The notes under the pieces: model-generated
What the model saw: only the letters and a program-made list of their open reading frames with translations
Databases searched by the model: none
Told to the model about the DNA's origin: nothing
Part shown: piece after piece, positions 11,344 to 25,074 of the stretch
How positions within the stretch are numbered: the first letter of the stretch is position 1
How the letters are laid out: the number at the start of each line of letters is the position of its first letter
Position numbers and translations under genes: made by a program
NCBI GenBank assembly: GCA_002197995.1
Contig: NGZR01000005.1
Span: 2,728,001-2,792,000, forward strand
Origin: Gaeumannomyces sp. JS-464
Lineage: Eukaryota; Ascomycota; Sordariomycetes; Magnaporthales; Magnaporthaceae
Reading direction: 5' to 3'
Length of the DNA: 64,000 nucleotides

Positions 11344-12875
11344 ATGGCGGCCCGCATCCAAGTCGCCATCATCGGCCTTTCGCCGTCGGCCAAGGGCTCC
11401 TGGGCCGAAGAGTCACACCTGGCCTACCTCCTCTCGCCCCTAGGCCGCTCCCACTACGACGTCGTCGCTCTGCTGAACCCCACAGTTGAGGACGGCGTGG
11501 CCACGCGCGCGCGTTTCGGTCTGGACCCGGCCGTCGTCAAGACCTACGCCGACCCGGCCGCACTGGCCGCAGACCCGGACGTCGACCTCGTCGTCTGCTG
11601 CACCACGGCGCGTGCCCACGCTGCCGCAGTCGGGCCCTCGCTGCGCGCTGGCAAAGCCGCTTACATCGAATGGCCCGTCGCGGGTAGTCTGGCCGCGGCG
11701 CTTGAGCTGGCCGACGACGTTGAGTGCGGCCGCAGCACCCTGGCTGTCGGCACCACCATCGGCAGCCCGGATAGCGGCGACAGCACCGACGGGTATCACC
11801 ACTACCACAGTAGCAGTAGCAGCAACGATGGCGACGGCAACGGCCCCGACCGCCGCCACAGCCTGCCCCACCCCCAGACCAGCGGCGGCAAGAAGCTCGG
11901 CGCCGACAGCAGCATCATCGGCCTGCAGGGCCGCCTGAGCCCCGTCGTGCTCAAGATCAGTGACCTGCTCGACTCGGGTCGCGTCGGCCGCGTCCTGAGC
12001 AGCGACGTGCGCGCCTTCGGGTCCATGGGCGCGCGCGACTCGGTCCCTCGGTCCCTGGCACACACGGCGGATCGAGCCGACGGCCGCAGCCCCGTCACCG
12101 AGGTCATGGCCCACACGCTTGACTACGTTCACGAGGTTCTGGGCGAGTTCGAAAGGGGCACCGTCTGCTGCCGCATGCAGCTGCAGCGCCCCACGATGCG
12201 TCTGCTTGGGAAGGACGCTGCTGGCGGGGATGTGGGAGGGGCAAACACGGCTTCAGCAATGGAGTCGGATGTGCCGGATCTTGTTGTGCTGCACGGCCAG
12301 CTAGCCGCGGGACGGCAGCAGCAGAGCGGCGGGTGGTGCTCGTCGCCAGACAGACGCGGTACCGTCGTTGTCGAGGACGGGGCGACCCTGTCTATGACGT
12401 ACCGGTCTGGACCGCCGTTCAAAGGCGAGCCGGCGTTTGTATGGACCATAAACTGCGAAAGGGGCGAGATCCTGGTGACGAGCCCGGAAGGGCCATACCT
12501 TCACTCGGACTCGTACGCAGCCGCAGGATTAGAAGCGCCAGACGAACGCGGCTGCAGGTGGCTGCGGCCCGAGACCATCACGATACGAGTACACGACCAC
12601 CAGAGGACCAAGTCATGAACGTCCACTGGGACTGGGAGGACTGGCAAAAGCAGCTGCCCGTACGGGCGCGCATAGTGGCTTCCTTGTACGAGCGGTTCTG
12701 GAGACGCTGGGCCAAGTGCCTGAAAGAGGGTGAAGGAGGAGGGTCCGGCGGCGGTGCCGGCCAGGGCATTATGTTTGAGGATGATGACTGGCCGCGAATC
12801 GAGGACGGCGTGACGAGGATGAGGCAGTTGGACGAGCTTTTTAGGCGATACGACAAGCAAGGACCTAGGGACTGA
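11344..12875 (+). CDS. Gfo/Idh/MocA family NAD(P)-dependent oxidoreductase (Gal80-like), one frame break
   Basis: Rossmann-fold oxidoreductase of the type fungal annotations call Gal80-like. The ATG at 11344 sits in a good context (GCCATGG); an upstream in-frame start would add an Ala-rich leader. N-terminal nucleotide-binding strand is IQVAIIGLSP; DVDLVVCCTTARAHA and AAYIEWPVA correspond to the conserved sugar dehydrogenase-like motifs. A His/Ser/Asn-rich insertion (about residues 145-185) is unusual. The main frame ends at 12618, but the conserved C-terminus (HWDWEDWQKQLPVRARIV, then WPRIEDGVTRMRQLDELF) continues in the next frame to 12875. The break at about 12612 looks like one G missing from GG. 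Single exon. Converges with the PLP enzyme, 148 bp away. Enzyme or sugar-sensing regulator cannot be decided. Confidence 0.82.
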
Positions 12876-13023
12876 ACTGAATTACGCGATGATGTATGTC
12901 CTACGAAGAGCATTAACAACACAAGCAAGCAACAAACAACAAGCAACAAGCAACAATAGACGTTATCAACCTTTAAACACTCGGCCTGTTTCCCCGCCAA
13001 AGATCCTTACCCTCCTTGAAAAC

Positions 13024-14481
<1,458 letters not shown>

Positions 14482-15038
14482 GGCGTTGTCTGGGCGGAGG
14501 CGGAGAGGTGGAACATTTAAGACATGCCGGTACCGGCTACGTGCGAGCTACCGAACGTTGTTTATATATCTGGCAAGCACCTGGATCTCGGAGTCAAACA
14601 CGAGTGAGTCGGGAGATATGCGACCTAGCCAGAGCCAGAGCCAAGAACCCACCCAACTAATGAGCTCGGCAGCGGCTGGAAAGAGACGCCGGTTATCGGC
14701 CGGGGAAAGAATTTCCGTGAGAATAAGACGGCTAGTCTCCTGCCCGTTCCCTCGGCCCAGGCAATTGAGAAATATCACCAGGTTTTAGCCAGCTGGAATG
14801 GTGGCAGTTCGGAAAACTACATGTTTGTAATATTGTAAACCAACTCCATGATGGCTATCTGTGCGCAGGGTTGAGTGGCTAGACGCTAAGGTTGAAGTCT
14901 ATTGGAAGTATTCAGGGCCAAGATAGGGCGGTAAAGTTTCCCGTCGGGGCGCTGTAACGCAGGGGCGCGTCGCCAAGAAAGCCCCATGCATACCGCTGGC
15001 GCCAGTCTCGGATGGCCCAGATAGGTTGGTTATGATGC
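14482..15038. other. Intergenic, no gene seen
   Basis: Upstream region of the PLP enzyme and 3' region of the Zn2Cys6 gene. A short AGAGCC/CCAGAG tandem occurs near 14630. No ORF of note. Confidence 0.6.
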
Positions 15039-17515
15039 CTAGTTCAGAACAGCCCCATCGCTATTGAACATATCCCACAGGTCCGCCCATGGATAACCTA
15101 TGGGATCGACTGCGTTATAAGATGCGAGGTTCTGAGGCGTGAAAACGTACGGCCCCGCGCCGCCTCCCGGGAGCATGATGCCTGGGTCCTGCTGCAGCGA
15201 GGCAGCGGAGAGGGCAAGACACCAGCGGCGTGCTGCAGGCCGAGAGGAGGATGCCCACCCCGTGCCACCGCAATTGACCGACGGCGCAGCCGGGGAAGAA
15301 GGGCTATATGGCTGAGCCCCGCCTGGCTGCTGCTGTTGTTGTGGTTGTGGTACGTGTTGACCACCTTTGTCACCGACTCCTCCGTTTGCGCCAGACAGAT
15401 GTCCCGAGTTCCCAGCCGCTCTTGTCTCTTGCCTCGAGTAGCCTCACGCGCAATCTCTCGAGGCTTGATCGGCACGAGTCCGAGACGCCAGGATCCGTGG
15501 ACTCGATAGCGCATCGTAAAAGGAGGAAGGTGACGGACGAAAGATGGTAGGCGGTATCTGCAGCACGTCCGTGGTGTTAGAATAACGGTCTACAAGGCAA
15601 TATTGTACAGCTCTGCGGGGCCATGACATACATGATGACCACCACTCGGCCAGATTTTGCTCGCTCAGGGAGCATATAAAGTCTACAACCGATTCTGCCG
15701 CCTTTCGGAGCTTGGACAAATGATGGTTCCTCTCCTCAGAGTCTGGCGGGTTGCTTGACCTCGATACCTCCTGTGCACGGAAACTTGCTTGTTAGCTCTA
15801 GTCACGATGTGAAAGGGAGGTCCTCACTCACCCGGAGGTTAATGCGACAGAGCAGCATCTTCATAGCAAGAAACCCCAGCCGCAAACTGCTAGACCCTGA
15901 TACAGGCGGCTTGCTGCCGTTGTTCCGGCCGCGCTCCCTGAGATAGTCGGGCAGGTTGGACTCCCACTCCTCGAGGTCGCTCTCAAGGTCCCTCCGTTTA
16001 CGGGATGTGTTGTTGGCCGGGGACCTCCGCAGGTCGTGCAGCAGCGGCAGCATGTCGCCGAGGATCTCGGTCAGCTTGCACAGCGCGATGAAGCAGTGCG
16101 CGGCCTGGTCGCGCTCGAGCGTCGACTCCAGCTCCGGGGTGGCGAGCGTGGCCCGGGTGGGAAGCGGGACGTCGTACTGGCTCTGGCCGATGCAGGGGGG
16201 AACTCCATAGGCGAAGCTCGACCACCTGTCGTGGATCAGAGTCCCCCACCAGAGCCGTATGCGCAGCTGCTTGTCGTAGTCGGCCAGGTCCCAGCGCTCC
16301 GGGTCGCGGTTGAGGCCGAGCAGGTGCGCCATGGCCACGACCCGGCCGTTGAGCATGGTGTTGTACGTGGCCGAAGTGGTGGGCCGGCCCGAGAGGTCCA
16401 GGACGCCCGTGTAGACGGTCGACAGGCTTGCGGCGTGGAAGTCCTCCTGCAATGCAGAAACGGCCTGCTTGAGGGTATACATGACGTCGGGCCTCGGGTG
16501 CTTGCGCAGAACCGGCGACGTGTCCCAGAAGATGAGCGACGAGGCGTAGACCCAGCAGAGCAGGGTGGGCGCCAGTAAGTGCATCGTTCGCGTCTTTCTT
16601 GCCTTGATGAAGGCGCTCTCGTCCAGAATTGGGAAGGCAGGATGTGTTTTACGGAAGTATCTGGCGGCGATGGACGGTCAACACAAATACAGAAAGCAGG
16701 AATCAGCGCACAAGGAGGGCGTCTCGCTCACACGTCTATCAGCTCCGACGTGAACGGCCCCAGTATCTGCTCTATGATCTCCAGCTGGGCCATGCCGGGG
16801 ACTCTGTGCATCCTAAAGCCCGCGCGATATCTCGGCACGCTCAACGACACGACCGGGTTGCCCGGGTCCCGCGAGACCAGGTTGAAGAGCCGCTTCCTCG
16901 CCCCGGCAGCATCGGGCGTCCCGGCTGTGGCGCCTGAGGCCTGGCTCTGCACCGAGATGTACTGCTCGATCACGTGCAGGTCCTCGGCCGACTCCGGGCC
17001 GACGATAGCGAAGGCCTCGGAGTCGTGAGGGGCCTCCTCAGTCTCGCGGGCGGCATTGCGCTGGCGATACGAGGCCCTGCTGCTGCCGGCTCCAGCATCG
17101 TCGTCGTCGTCGGAAGCGCGCGGCTAGGCGGCGAGGCGCGGGCGCGGGACGGGCGCTCGACGCCGGCGGACCCCGTGGTGGTGCGGCGGCGCTTGGGCGC
17201 AGGGGGGCTGCGGCTTCTCCGTCGGGCAGCGGCGGCAGGGTCATTCCGGCGGCCGCCACCGCTGCTGCTGCTCGGGGCCGCGCTCACTTCCCCGGGGCCG
17301 CCACCGCCAGCGCGACGGCTGCACTCTGCACTGTGGAGCCGGCACAGCAGGCAGGGCTTGTCCTTGATGTCGACGGTGCAGCGCAGCTTGCGCACCCTGC
17401 ACCGCTCGCAGGCGGGCACCTTGTGCGAACGGTACGGGCGCACCGGCACTGCGGCTGCGGCATCGTGGCTCTCGTTGCTGGTTTCCTCGGGCGGCGTGGA
17501 CGAGCTCTCGTTCAT
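15039..17515 (-). CDS. Zn2Cys6 transcription factor with fungal_trans domain, several frame breaks
   Basis: Nuclear regulator. The ATG at 17515 gives a short leader, then a binuclear zinc cluster with six Cys (CERCRVRKLRC and CLLCRLHSAEC), a basic, Ser-rich linker and the fungal-specific regulatory domain. Introns: 16661-16731 (GTGAGC...CCAG, joining to VYFRKTHPAFPILDESAF), 15771-15831 and 15559-15631 (joining to AEWWSS-YTAYHLSSVTF). The C-terminus ends YPWADLWDMFN... with TAG at 15039-15041. Three one-base breaks are needed, at about 17112 (C run before an Asp run), about 15405 (GGG, should be longer, in WELGDICLAQTE) and about 15318 (G run after SSSQAG). All look like short homopolymer runs read one base short. 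It sits inside the enzyme group at 11-25 kb and may control it. Confidence 0.85.
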
Positions 17516-18166
17516 TTCGTAGTGGGCGCCTCGTCGGCAGCAACCTGGCACATCGCGCTTGGCCACTGGATAGACGTTGCCAATCGCAGCGTTGAAGGGA
17601 TTGCACGTTCCTCCGATGTCGCTGTTTTCCGTCGGGTAGGCCTTTGCCCAAGCGGGGCAGTGGCCCGTGTTCGGGGCAGGTCCAGTTGACGGTCTGCTGT
17701 GCGATCCACTTTCAGTGCGGGCAGTCGGTCGTGTCAATAATTCTTGTGCCACATGCTGGAGCCTCGACCAGACATTCCCAACTCCCACGAAAGCTCCCAC
17801 AATTTAGCCCAAACTAGCGTCCACATCCCGGCAATACCAACAACATCCTTGCAAACACCTGCTTGATTCCGACGAGGACATCAATTATACTTCGCAACCG
17901 TCGATACACGTAGCTAGGCCATATAAGCACTCTCGCGCCAATCTGGGTGCAAATCGTCACTGTTGAGGATCTAGACCAGACACGGAGTGGAAAGCTAATA
18001 AATAAACTGGTCATTGCCGGGCGACAATGCCCGCAGAAAAAGTTCCAGGCTGGCGTCCAGAGCAAGGTTACATAACTACAGGTCCAGCGAACGAAATAGA
18101 AACAAGACTCATGACAATCATCAAGCGTGTATATACCGATACATGAAATCTACGACCAAGCGCAGC
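17516..18166. other. Intergenic, no gene seen
   Basis: Promoter side of the Zn2Cys6 gene and 3' side of the 2OG oxygenase gene. The zinc-cluster frame is open further upstream to about 17800, so a longer N-terminus is possible, but the ATG at 17515 is the best start. Confidence 0.55.
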
Positions 18167-19439
18167 TCAAGCATTGACAGCCATCTCCCTGGCGACCTCA
18201 ACCGGCGCAACAGGCTGGGCGGCGGCGGCGGCGGCGCGCGGGAGCTGGACGGGCTCGTCAGCACCATCCTCCTTCATGCCGCCCAGGATCAGGCTCTTGG
18301 GGGCCATGGCCTGCCACAGCTCCGGGTCGGTGAAGGCCTTGAACTTCTCGTCGTGCCACTGACCGGCCGTGACGTAGCGGCCCTCGCTGTCGACAAACAT
18401 GGTGTCGTCCTCGGCGCGCAGGAAGTAGGCGATCGAGTAGCGGTGCTCCTCCGGGTCAAAGCCGGGCACGACGCGGTGGATGCACGACTGGAACTTCATG
18501 CCGCTCGCGAACCGCAGGCTGTCGCCCACGTGCACAAAGGCGCAGCCCGGCTTGGGCCGCACGAAGCCCATTTCGCGCGCGCCGCAGGTTCCGGGCGGGC
18601 GGACCTGCAGGCCCCACTGGTCGCTGAAGAGGAGCGTCAGGGAGCTGATGTCGGTGTGCTTCTGGTGGCCGATCTTGTTGTCTCCCGCAAGCTGCACCTG
18701 GGGAAGGTAGTGCATCATGGAAAGCTGGATTGGGGTCTCGTGCGTCAGCATTATTCAGCGCATCACAGCGAGGACGAAAGCCACATGGGGTGTCGACTTA
18801 CGGTGGTGGTTGAGGGGCGCTCGTTGCGGTGCGAGTTCTCGAACCGAGCAGCCCCGGCCAGGTTCATGCCGGTCGACAGGGCCGACAGAATCACCTTGGT
18901 CACAGTGTTGCAGCTGCCAATGTTGTTCTCCAGGATTCTCATGTCGTCGCTGTTCTTAACAGGCGACGGAATCTTGGGGCTGTCCCTCTGGATCTCGTCA
19001 CGCGAGACCTTGAGCATCTCGTAGCCATCCTTGGCGCCAGGCACGACACCGGTGCGGCTGCCCACAGGCTCGTAGCTGCAGCGATTGGGAAGAGTGTCCG
19101 TTAGCGGATGCGGGGGAGGAATCGCCAAGGGATGAGAAGCAGCACATACCCCAGGTGGGACGAGATCAGACCGAACTCGTTCTTCTTCTCAAGCGGGGCA
19201 CCAAAGAAGCGCTTCATGAGCTTCTGCAGGTCCTCCTTGTCCGCCAGCATCCTGCGGCCATCAATGCCCTGGAGATCGAGATAAAAGTAGCCCTCCTCAA
19301 GGCAGGCCTTGGTGAGCTTCTCAACCTCCTCGGGGTCCTGCGAGAGGAGGGCGCTGTAATTGATGGTCTCCATCTCCCAGACAGGCACCTGCCTGCCCTG
19401 CCACTCCACAGTCTGCGGGGGCTCCAGCTGGACGACCAT
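18167..19439 (-). CDS. 2-oxoglutarate/Fe(II)-dependent oxygenase (isopenicillin N synthase-like)
   Basis: Intact three-exon gene, about 373 aa; introns 19076-19149 (GTATGT...CTGCAG) and 18725-18801 (GTAAGT...ATCCAG). The second 3' splice site could instead lie 12 nt upstream, adding four residues. Jelly-roll oxygenase: N-terminal DIOX_N-like region (exon 1), then the iron triad His211-x-Asp213 (GHQKHTDISSL) and His271 (CIHRVVPG), and the 2-oxoglutarate-binding Arg283-x-Ser285 (HRYSIAYFLRAEDD). Ala-rich C-terminal tail. Fungal members hydroxylate or desaturate secondary metabolites; substrate unknown. No frame break, unlike the genes on both sides. Confidence 0.92.
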
Positions 19440-20130
19440 TGTGGCGGTTGTGTATGCGTAACCTGGCTTTACCGAACCTTAGTTTGTGAGAGGAGGGCAG
19501 GATGGAGGGCAGCTTGAGAGAGACGAGCGAGAGGTGAAAGGCAGGGCACGGGGAGGAAGGGTGGAAGGGGAGGGGGGGTCGGTGATGTGCTAGATATATA
19601 GGTAAGTTAGGTACCTACCGACACACCTCATACCTCTCCCTCCGCTATCCGGCTGTTTTCGGAGCGCATTTCCCGGTCTGGAAGTTAGCAGTCGTCATCT
19701 TGGCCTATCCTCGCTTAACCACAGGGCCGCTGATGATGGGAAACGCCACGGAAGCACTTCCGCGAAACGAAACATCACCCCTCCTATATCCCGAACGTTT
19801 CCCCTGCCCCTCCTTTTGCCAAGCCCCATGTGAAGTCCCGCGTTGAGGGACGCGCAGGTTAGCGTATTCTTCCAAAGTGGCCCCCAATTCTGTCAACAGG
19901 ACTCCAATCATGATTACCGGGCGGGCCGATCCAGGGCCACTGCAAGTTTCGCCCATGAAAAGCCGCCGGCGCGCCAGCGCGATAATAGTTGGCCAGATAC
20001 GACGACGATCTCTCGGCACCTGCCAGCCCAGCCCTCGGCTCTGAGACTAAACCACGGACGCATATCCTCCACCCCCTCCCTCGTTTCCAAGGCAGCAGTA
20101 GTAATACCTAATTACAGAGTTGTATCGACA
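19440..20130. other. Intergenic, no gene seen; GGTAC/GTACC-rich motif
   Basis: Upstream region of the 2OG oxygenase gene and 3' side of the CmcJ-like gene. Near 19600-19625 there is a short palindromic TTAGGTACCTACC sequence of the type scattered in this window. No ORF of note. Confidence 0.6.
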
Positions 20131-20992
20131 CTAAGCGTAGAAGACCAGGCACCTGACCTCGATGCTCTGCCGAGACTCGTCCCCCGCGAACGCGGGGTCC
20201 TCAAACGCCGAGTGCAGGGCGCGCCGGGCCATGCCCTCCGATTCGTCCGAGTCGAAGCACTTGATAAGGAGGACGTCCAGCGGGGTCATGGCCCCCTTGT
20301 AGTACCACCGGTGGGCCGGGCTGTGGCGCCACCACCCACGACTCCCCGCGGAACCCGTCCTCGGTCATGTCGGCCGCCACCAGGTCCGAGTCGGGCACCG
20401 AGCGCGCGTCCGCCACGGCGATGGGGTCCTTGGTCACGGCCCGGATCGGCCGCCACACGTTGACGATCTGGTAGCGCCGGCCCTCGGCCACCAGGCGGTC
20501 GGCCGCGCCCGGGTCGTCCCGGAGCTCGTGGCGCAGGCGCAGCTCGGCGCCCACGTACGACTGGTCGACGTGCGTGCGCGTCACGGGCCCGCGGTTAGCC
20601 AGGTTGTGCAGCCCCAGGTGATGCCACTGCGTCGGGCCGCGGCGGACCTTGTGGTTGAAGACGTGCACCCTCTGCGCGCCCGTCACGTCCCGCAGGAGCT
20701 GCTCGCACTCGGGGTAGTAGGTGGCCTTGATGGCCTGCTCGTCCGTGAAGTCCTTCTCGCGGCTCTCGTGGCGGCAGTACTGGAAGCCGTGGCGGTCAAG
20801 CGTGTACCCGTCCTCGCTGCCCCTGACGTCGGTGATGACGAACGGGTGGGGGCGGTGCGGCCGCTTGTTGCTGATGGAGCCCTTGCCGATAAATATGGGT
20901 GTGGGCTTGGAGCCATCGCCGGGATCGTCCCAGTAATTAAGCGTCGTTGACACGTCGCGTCGTGTAATGTCAGTCTTTTCGTGGGGGCTCAT
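20131..20992 (-). CDS. CmcJ/NvfI/AsaB-like oxidoreductase, one frame break
   Basis: Member of the fungal hydroxylase/desaturase group often annotated AsaB or GA4 desaturase-like, distantly related to 2OG-Fe oxygenases. From the ATG at 20992 the frame reads TLNYWDDPGDG, then YYPECEQLLRDVTGA, RVHVFNHKVRR, a THVDQSY motif (probable metal-site His/Asp) and RYQIVNVWRPI with DPIAVADARSV, all characteristic. At about 20330 the frame shifts (VVAPQPG in one frame, RHSPAHRWYYKGAM in the next), as if one G had been added. The restored frame ends at TAG 20131-20133, giving about 286 residues, the usual size. Such enzymes are common in secondary-metabolite clusters. It is divergent from the M20 gene (514 bp between starts), so the two may share a promoter. 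Confidence 0.82.
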
Positions 20993-21506
20993 GTTGGCTG
21001 CCCTCTATGCTGTACCAACTATGCCTCCCTAGTTAGGCAACCTGCAGGATCGAGAGTCGATGCCTACGTGGGCGCTGGATGGATCGGATGTGGTGGCGGC
21101 TCGGGGTTGAGAAAAGCGAGGCCAAAAAAACGACCCCCTGAGCTCACTAAATCGCAGGTCCCGATGCCTTGGCTGGCCGCTGAGATCTGGGCTGGAACTG
21201 CCGGAAACGGCAGGTGGTCTCGGCGTCCTCTGACCGACCGGTTAATGTCTGGTGGCATGCAGCATGCAGCCTGCAGCTCGCCCCCGCCTCGACTGCAAAT
21301 TGCTCAAATCGGCATCCAAGGCCGACGGCGTGGGTCTCATCGCGCTAGAGAATGAGGGGCAACCTGCAGCTGCCCCAGCCGTCAAGCCGCTATCGAGGAC
21401 TGGACGGACCCCCACGCGGGCTGCCTCGCTCGCCAGCTACGCTCAAGCCTGTACGGAGAGAAGGGCCATCCAGTGTTTCGTCGAGCAAATTCTCGGCGTG
21501 AAACAG
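20993..21506. promoter_or_regulatory. Divergent promoter region between CmcJ-like and M20 genes
   Basis: A 514-bp stretch between two divergent start codons. Contains a direct run of GCATGCAGCATGCAGCCTGCAG near 21257-21278. No specific operator recognised; an in-frame upstream ATG at 21252 could lengthen the M20 protein and shorten this region. Confidence 0.4.
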
Positions 21507-22880
21507 ATGGAGGAAGTCGAGGAGGGCTTCATTCTCGTCCCCAGGGACGGCGAAGGTCCTGACGATGCCCCAGAAGAGTACCTCTCGGACATCGATGACT
21601 TCGTCGGGAGCCTAGCGGATTCACTCTGGCCATTAAACCTATTCATCCACGCAAACCCCGAAGCTTGCGTTCGAGGAGGTCAAAGCCCACGATGCCTTGA
21701 CCAAGTTCATGCGCTCAAGAGGGGCTGGAGGTCACCCCATCGGCGTATGGCATCAGGACAGCATGGACTGCAGTCTACGATAGCGGCCGGAAAGGGCCTG
21801 TTGTTTCTTTCAACGCTGAAATGGGTACGTCCAAGTCACGCCATCACTCCTTGGCCAGCGTGTGCGAGATGACATCCGAGTCTAAACAAACGCAGACGCC
21901 CTCCCCAATATCGGTCACGCCTGCGGCCACAACCTCATTGCCACAGCCTCGGTGGCAGCGGGCCTCGCCACCGCCGAGATGATGCGCCAGTACCGCCTGC
22001 CCGGCAAGGTCGTCATCATCGGCACGCCCGGCGAGGAGGGCGGCGGCGGCGGCAAGATCAAGCTCCTGGAGCGCGGCGCCTACCGCGGCGTCGACGTCTC
22101 GCTCATCTCGCACCCGGGCGTCGTCAACAACAGCCCGCTGGTCCGCACAACGGCCTACCTGCGCCTCGAGGCCGTCTACAAGGGCCGGGCCGCGCACGCC
22201 GCCAACGCGCCCTGGCTGGGCGTCAACGCGCTCGACGCCCTCGTCGTCGCCTACGGCGCCGTCTCGGCCCTGCGCCAGCAGACGCGCCCGGGCGACGTCA
22301 TCGGCCTACAGATCGTCGACGGCGGCGGCGCGCCCAACGTCATCCACGCCCGCGCCGCCGGCCTCGCCGTCCTGCGCAGCCCGAGCGCCGCGCGCCTCGA
22401 GGAGCTGCGCGCCAAGGTCGAGGCCTGCTTCCGGGCCGGCGCCTTAGCGGCCGGCGCGACGCTTCACATCACCGCGGTCAAGGGGTACGCCGACCACGTG
22501 CCGAACCGCGTCCTCGCTGCGTCGTACACGCGCTGCTGGGAGGCCCTGCCGGGGAGGCGCCCGAGCCGCCGATCCCACCGGGAGGCCGGTTCACTTTCGT
22601 AAAGGCAAGTACGGACCAGGGGGACGTCAGTTACGCCTTGCCGAGCGTGAACGCAAGCTTCGCCATCCCGCCAGGTCCTAAAGGAGGGCGCAATCACAGC
22701 CCAGACTTTGAGAAGGCGGCTGGCACAAAGGTGGCCTTCGAGAGAGCTTTGCGAGTGGGGAAAGCTCTTGCAGGTACAGCGGTGGATGTGCTTGCTCAAC
22801 CTGGGAAGCTAGAGGAGATTAAAGAGCAGTGGAGGCGTGACATGAAAGATGGGCTTGATGTAGATGTTGACCTGGTATAA
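21507..22880 (+). CDS. M20 family amidohydrolase (PM20D2-like), three frame breaks
   Basis: Metal-dependent peptidase/amidohydrolase (aminoacylase-like), predicted to cleave small amide-linked substrates. Start at 21507 (MEEVEEGFILVP), just before the conserved SDIDDFVGSLADSLWPLN segment. Intron 21825-21895 (GTACGT...GCAG) joins SFNAEM to DALPNIGHACGHNLIA, the M20 metal-binding signature; GTPGEEGGGG is the next conserved motif, and YKGRAAHAANAPWLG starts the dimerisation domain. The C-terminal FEKAAGTKVAF segment ends at TAA 22880. Frame breaks: about 21661 (extra A before LAFEEVKAHDAL), about 21722 (extra G before LEVTPSAYGIRTAW) and about 22553 (missing G before EAPEPPIPPGGRF). Confidence 0.82.
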
Positions 22881-23946
22881 AGTGGACATCGAGTCCCTGA
22901 TGTGTACCCACCATGCACATTAGACTAATACAAAAGCGTTGTATTTTGCGCTTGTTGCTTTCAGCTACTTCTGTAGCTATTACCCAGAACGTTAATCTAG
23001 GGATCTGGGATAGTTTTGCGTGGCGCTCGCTAGTTATTGCTTGACAACCGCAGGTTGTAGCCACTTTTGTCGAATTCTAAGCCATATAGTCAGCGAACAA
23101 ATGCACGCATGTGTACCAGGACATGCGTGTGCAAGCAGGGAGAAGCCTATTTCGGTTGAAGCCTCAGGAGATGATACGTTGTAGCGTAGCCCCAAAACGA
23201 AGCCCTGAATGATTGGTCAATATTGATGGAATTTATGAAAACGAGCTTCCAATGACATTGACAGTTGCGTGGTTGCCTTCGTACCTTTTTGGTTGTCCAC
23301 TCCTAGGTGTACCTACTTGAACTTTCGTCAATCTTGGTCAACTTTGAACGACATGTCCAAGGCGTCTCAACCACTGCGTTTTCGGCAGCGCGAACCCCGA
23401 TCTCGTCTGGACTTTCTTGCATATGAGCACCTACCTACCTATGCAAAGGCCGGCCTTGTGATGCCAAACCTTCGGTGGCGAGCTGCCATCTATTTTAAGC
23501 CGGTGGGCCGGGTTGGCGGGCACCAACGGTGGAATCAACGCGCGGACGTTGGCGCCAGAGGCAGGGACCACCTGGGTTATGTACGAGCCACGCGCAGTGC
23601 CCCCGGGAAAGTGGAGAGGCTTCGCAATCTTTGCCAGGTAGGATGGGTTCCAATTCGGCAACTCGTAAAACTGTCGTTAAATCCACCGCAGGGTATAAAA
23701 GCGGTCGAGGTTCGGGCTCAGTTGATAAATCGAACCGAGAGTCCGGCGAGGAGAGATTCTGGAAATAAGAACGGAGCGTCTGGCCAGCAAGTGAGACTCT
23801 GGAGATAAGAATCGGAGTCCGGGACTCCGGTCGGGAACCTACGAAATAAAGCCCATAGTCCAGTTCCCGGCGCGAATCAGTCTACGGCGCCCTGCCATCC
23901 TGGCTGGACAATTCAGCAAAGCCCAGCGGAGAAAATACGGCCCAAG
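22881..23946. other. Intergenic, about 1.1 kb, no gene seen
   Basis: ORFs of up to 179 codons occur around 23269-23808 but show no domain and no support. Short CCTACCTACCTA and GTGTACCTAC motifs occur near 23310 and 23432-23442. Confidence 0.6.
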
Positions 23947-25074
23947 ATGTTAGATTTCAGGAAGCAGCTGAGGGCGGCCTTCCCGCCCAAGCCCGAGTTC
24001 ACCGAGGCCCACGTGGGGGACCTGACAGGCAAGGTCCGTCTATTCACCGACTCTCCTCGCCCGTTGCGACCAGAAAATGATTGCTAAAAAGCCCGGCGTC
24101 GCAGGTTTATCGTCACTGGCTCCAACACGGGCGTCGGCCTCGAGCTGGCCAAGATCCTGTACGGTGCCAACGGCAAGGTCTACGTCGCGGGGCGGTCGAG
24201 GACAAGTGCAAGGCCGCCATCGAGGCCATCAAGACCGCGCACCCAAAGTCCACAGGCCAGGCCGTCTTCCTGCGCCTGGACCTGGCGGACCTGAGCACCA
24301 TCAAGGCGACGGCGGCCGAGTTCCTGGCGGCCGAGTCGCGCCTCGACGTGCTCTTCAACAACGCGGGCGTCATGATGCCGCCCACGGACCAGAAGACGGC
24401 CCAGGGCCTCGACCTGCAGCTCGGCACCAACTGCGTCGGCCACTTCCTCCTGACCAAGCTGCTGACCCCGGTGCTCGTCGCGACCGCGGCCTCGGCGCCC
24501 CGGGGTTCCGTCCGCGTCATCTGGGTCTCGTCGTCCGCGGCCGAGATCCTGAGCCCCAGCCCCGGCGGGCTCGACATCGAGAACCTCGACTACAAGAAGA
24601 AGGACGAGATCACCGAGACCAGGTACGGCGCCAGCAAGGCCGGCAACTACCTGCACGCGCGTGAGTACGCCCGCCGCGTCAAGGACCAGGGCGTCGTCTC
24701 CGTCCCCCTAAACCCGGGCAACCTCGAGACGGACCTCACCAGGCACCTGGAACCATAAAAACCAAGATCATCAACTGGACGCTCCAGTATCCGCCCGTCT
24801 ACGGCGCTTACACAGAGCTGTTTGCCGGCCTGAGCCCCGAGGTTGGAATCGAGAAGTCTGGAGAGTGGGGTAAGCAGCTTCTTCCACCACTATTTCTGCG
24901 AAGGATTTGACTGACGACAGACATCGACGTCCGCGCATAGTGGCACCATGGGGCCGTTTCGAGACAATAAGGACCGACGTTTTCCAGGCCAGCAAGCACG
25001 TGTCAGAGGGTGGCACCGGGACCGGTCTGAAGTTTTGGGAATGGTCCGAGGAACAGGTCAAGCCATACCTGTAA
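23947..25074 (+). CDS. Short-chain dehydrogenase/reductase (retinol dehydrogenase-like), frame breaks
   Basis: NAD(P)-dependent SDR of the fungal WWOX/retinol-dehydrogenase-like group. Exon 1 (from ATG 23947) reads to GDLTGK; intron about 24034-24104; exon 2 has the cofactor loop TGSNTGVGLELAK, the structural LDVLFNNAGVM, the catalytic Ser (IWVSSSAAE) and Tyr-x-x-x-Lys as YGASKAG. Intron 24870-24940 (GTAAGC...CATAG) joins to WVAPWGRFE; the stop is TAA 25072-25074. Breaks: the exon 1-2 junction is out of phase by one, about 24198 (missing G before EDKCKAAIE) and about 24752 (missing A before TIKTKIINW). Length about 320 aa is normal. Substrate unknown; last gene of the enzyme group. Confidence 0.82.
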
